64,000 nt of DNA. It comes from Hirudinaria manillensis. Its lineage: Eukaryota; Annelida; Clitellata; Hirudinida; Hirudinidae. The notes beneath the pieces are model-generated. The model did no database searches. It was not told the origin of the DNA and was given only the letters and a program-made list of their open reading frames with translations. Where the stretch lies: the NCBI GenBank assembly GCA_034509925.1, contig CM067536.1, positions 6,805,001-6,869,000 of the forward strand. The letters run 5' to 3'. The translations under genes and the position numbers were made by a program. Below, piece by piece: positions 63,544-64,000 of this stretch (positions within the stretch are counted from its first letter, which is position 1; each line of letters opens with the position of its first letter).

Positions 63544-64000
63544 ATGACCGAATTCGAGAAGTGCCTCATTGTCAAACCGCAATCGTCAGGCGTTGATTGT
63601 CAGAAATCAACCTCACTGGAAGGCCTGGAAGGCTGGTTCGCTGGGGTGAAGAAGCATCTTCGAGAAAAGAAAGCAGAGAAGGAGAAAACATTCTCCTTAA
63701 ACGAATGGAATAAAAGGTACCTGGCCAGATTGGAATCAAAGAATTTATGGGCCTCTAATAAGACTTCAAGGAAACAGAAAATCCACGTTATGTGCTACAT
63801 CGAAGTCGAACTACTCTGTGGATACATGATGCATATATCTATAGACCAAAATCAGACAATTTCACGAATTTGGGATAAGATACAGTGTGATGATCGTAAT
63901 GTTAACATTGATTATTTTAGTCTACATGATGAAAACAAAGGCAGACTATACCGAGACAGACATTTGGAATGTACCTTGGTCTCCTTGGGCTTGTCGCCGC
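63544..64000 (+). CDS. Unrecognised protein, N-terminal part, cut by the window end
   Basis: From ATG 63544 the frame is open for 152 codons to the edge. The first 70 residues are charged and probably helical (VKKHLREKKAEKEKTFSLNE). After that comes a segment resembling a beta-grasp or ubiquitin-like fold: CYIEVELLCGYMMHISIDQN, then TISRIWDKI and a final TLVSLGLSP. The alternation of hydrophobic residues and the 'L..LGL' ending recall UBX/ubiquitin-like domains, but this is weak. Codon use and composition are normal, with no simple repeats, so I take it as a real exon. No intron is visible within it. Confidence 0.5.
   Translation, partial: MTEFEKCLIVKPQSSGVDCQKSTSLEGLEGWFAGVKKHLREKKAEKEKTFSLNEWNKRYLARLESKNLWASNKTSRKQKIHVMCYIEVELLCGYMMHISIDQNQTISRIWDKIQCDDRNVNIDYFSLHDENKGRLYRDRHLECTLVSLGLSP

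Noticed and set aside
1..64000. CRISPR arrays, operons or prokaryotic genes
   Set aside because: Tandem arrays here have no unique spacers, and the spliced genes show this is animal DNA.

Overview
The window is animal nuclear DNA from an invertebrate metazoan. The genes have many introns with GT/AG borders, and they encode filamin, the PP2A activator PTPA, the SWIM protein ZSWIM7, EGF-like membrane proteins, LRR proteins and a Mad-type bHLH-zip factor. The sequence is AT-rich and unusually full of microsatellites. I cannot fix the phylum from sequence alone.

Region by region: 1-11.0 kb is almost entirely simple repeats. From 11.0 to 19.1 kb the minus strand carries exons of a divergent MXD/Mad-like gene: a SIN3-interaction-like N-terminus, a modified basic helix-loop-helix and a coiled coil, among long repeat-filled introns. 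From 19.1 to 24.4 kb I recognise no gene. A short JmjC/cupin-like gene starts at 24.5 kb and loses recognisable sequence at the edge of a transposon nest (25.6-31.6 kb). The nest holds a broken Ty1/copia element with a likely LTR, two non-LTR retrotransposon 3' ends, an endonuclease fragment, and duplicated exon-like pieces of an unrecognised gene. A large secreted LRR protein lies on the minus strand at 34.4-38.2 kb. From 38.2 to 50.9 kb there are again mainly repeats, including a 1.2-kb GATG array.

From 50.9 kb to the right end the genes are tightly packed: filamin (+, repeats 14 to 24 only), ZSWIM7 (-, tail-to-tail with filamin, two microexons), PTPA (+, head-to-head with ZSWIM7), a 184-residue two-EGF single-pass membrane protein (-), and the start of an unrecognised gene (+) running off the end. 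I rebuilt the spliced models by hand from reading phase and splice consensus. The five complete models (LRR protein, filamin, ZSWIM7, PTPA, EGF-TM) have CDS totals divisible by three. No single pathway links the genes; the clustering looks like ordinary gene-dense spacing beside repeat-rich DNA.
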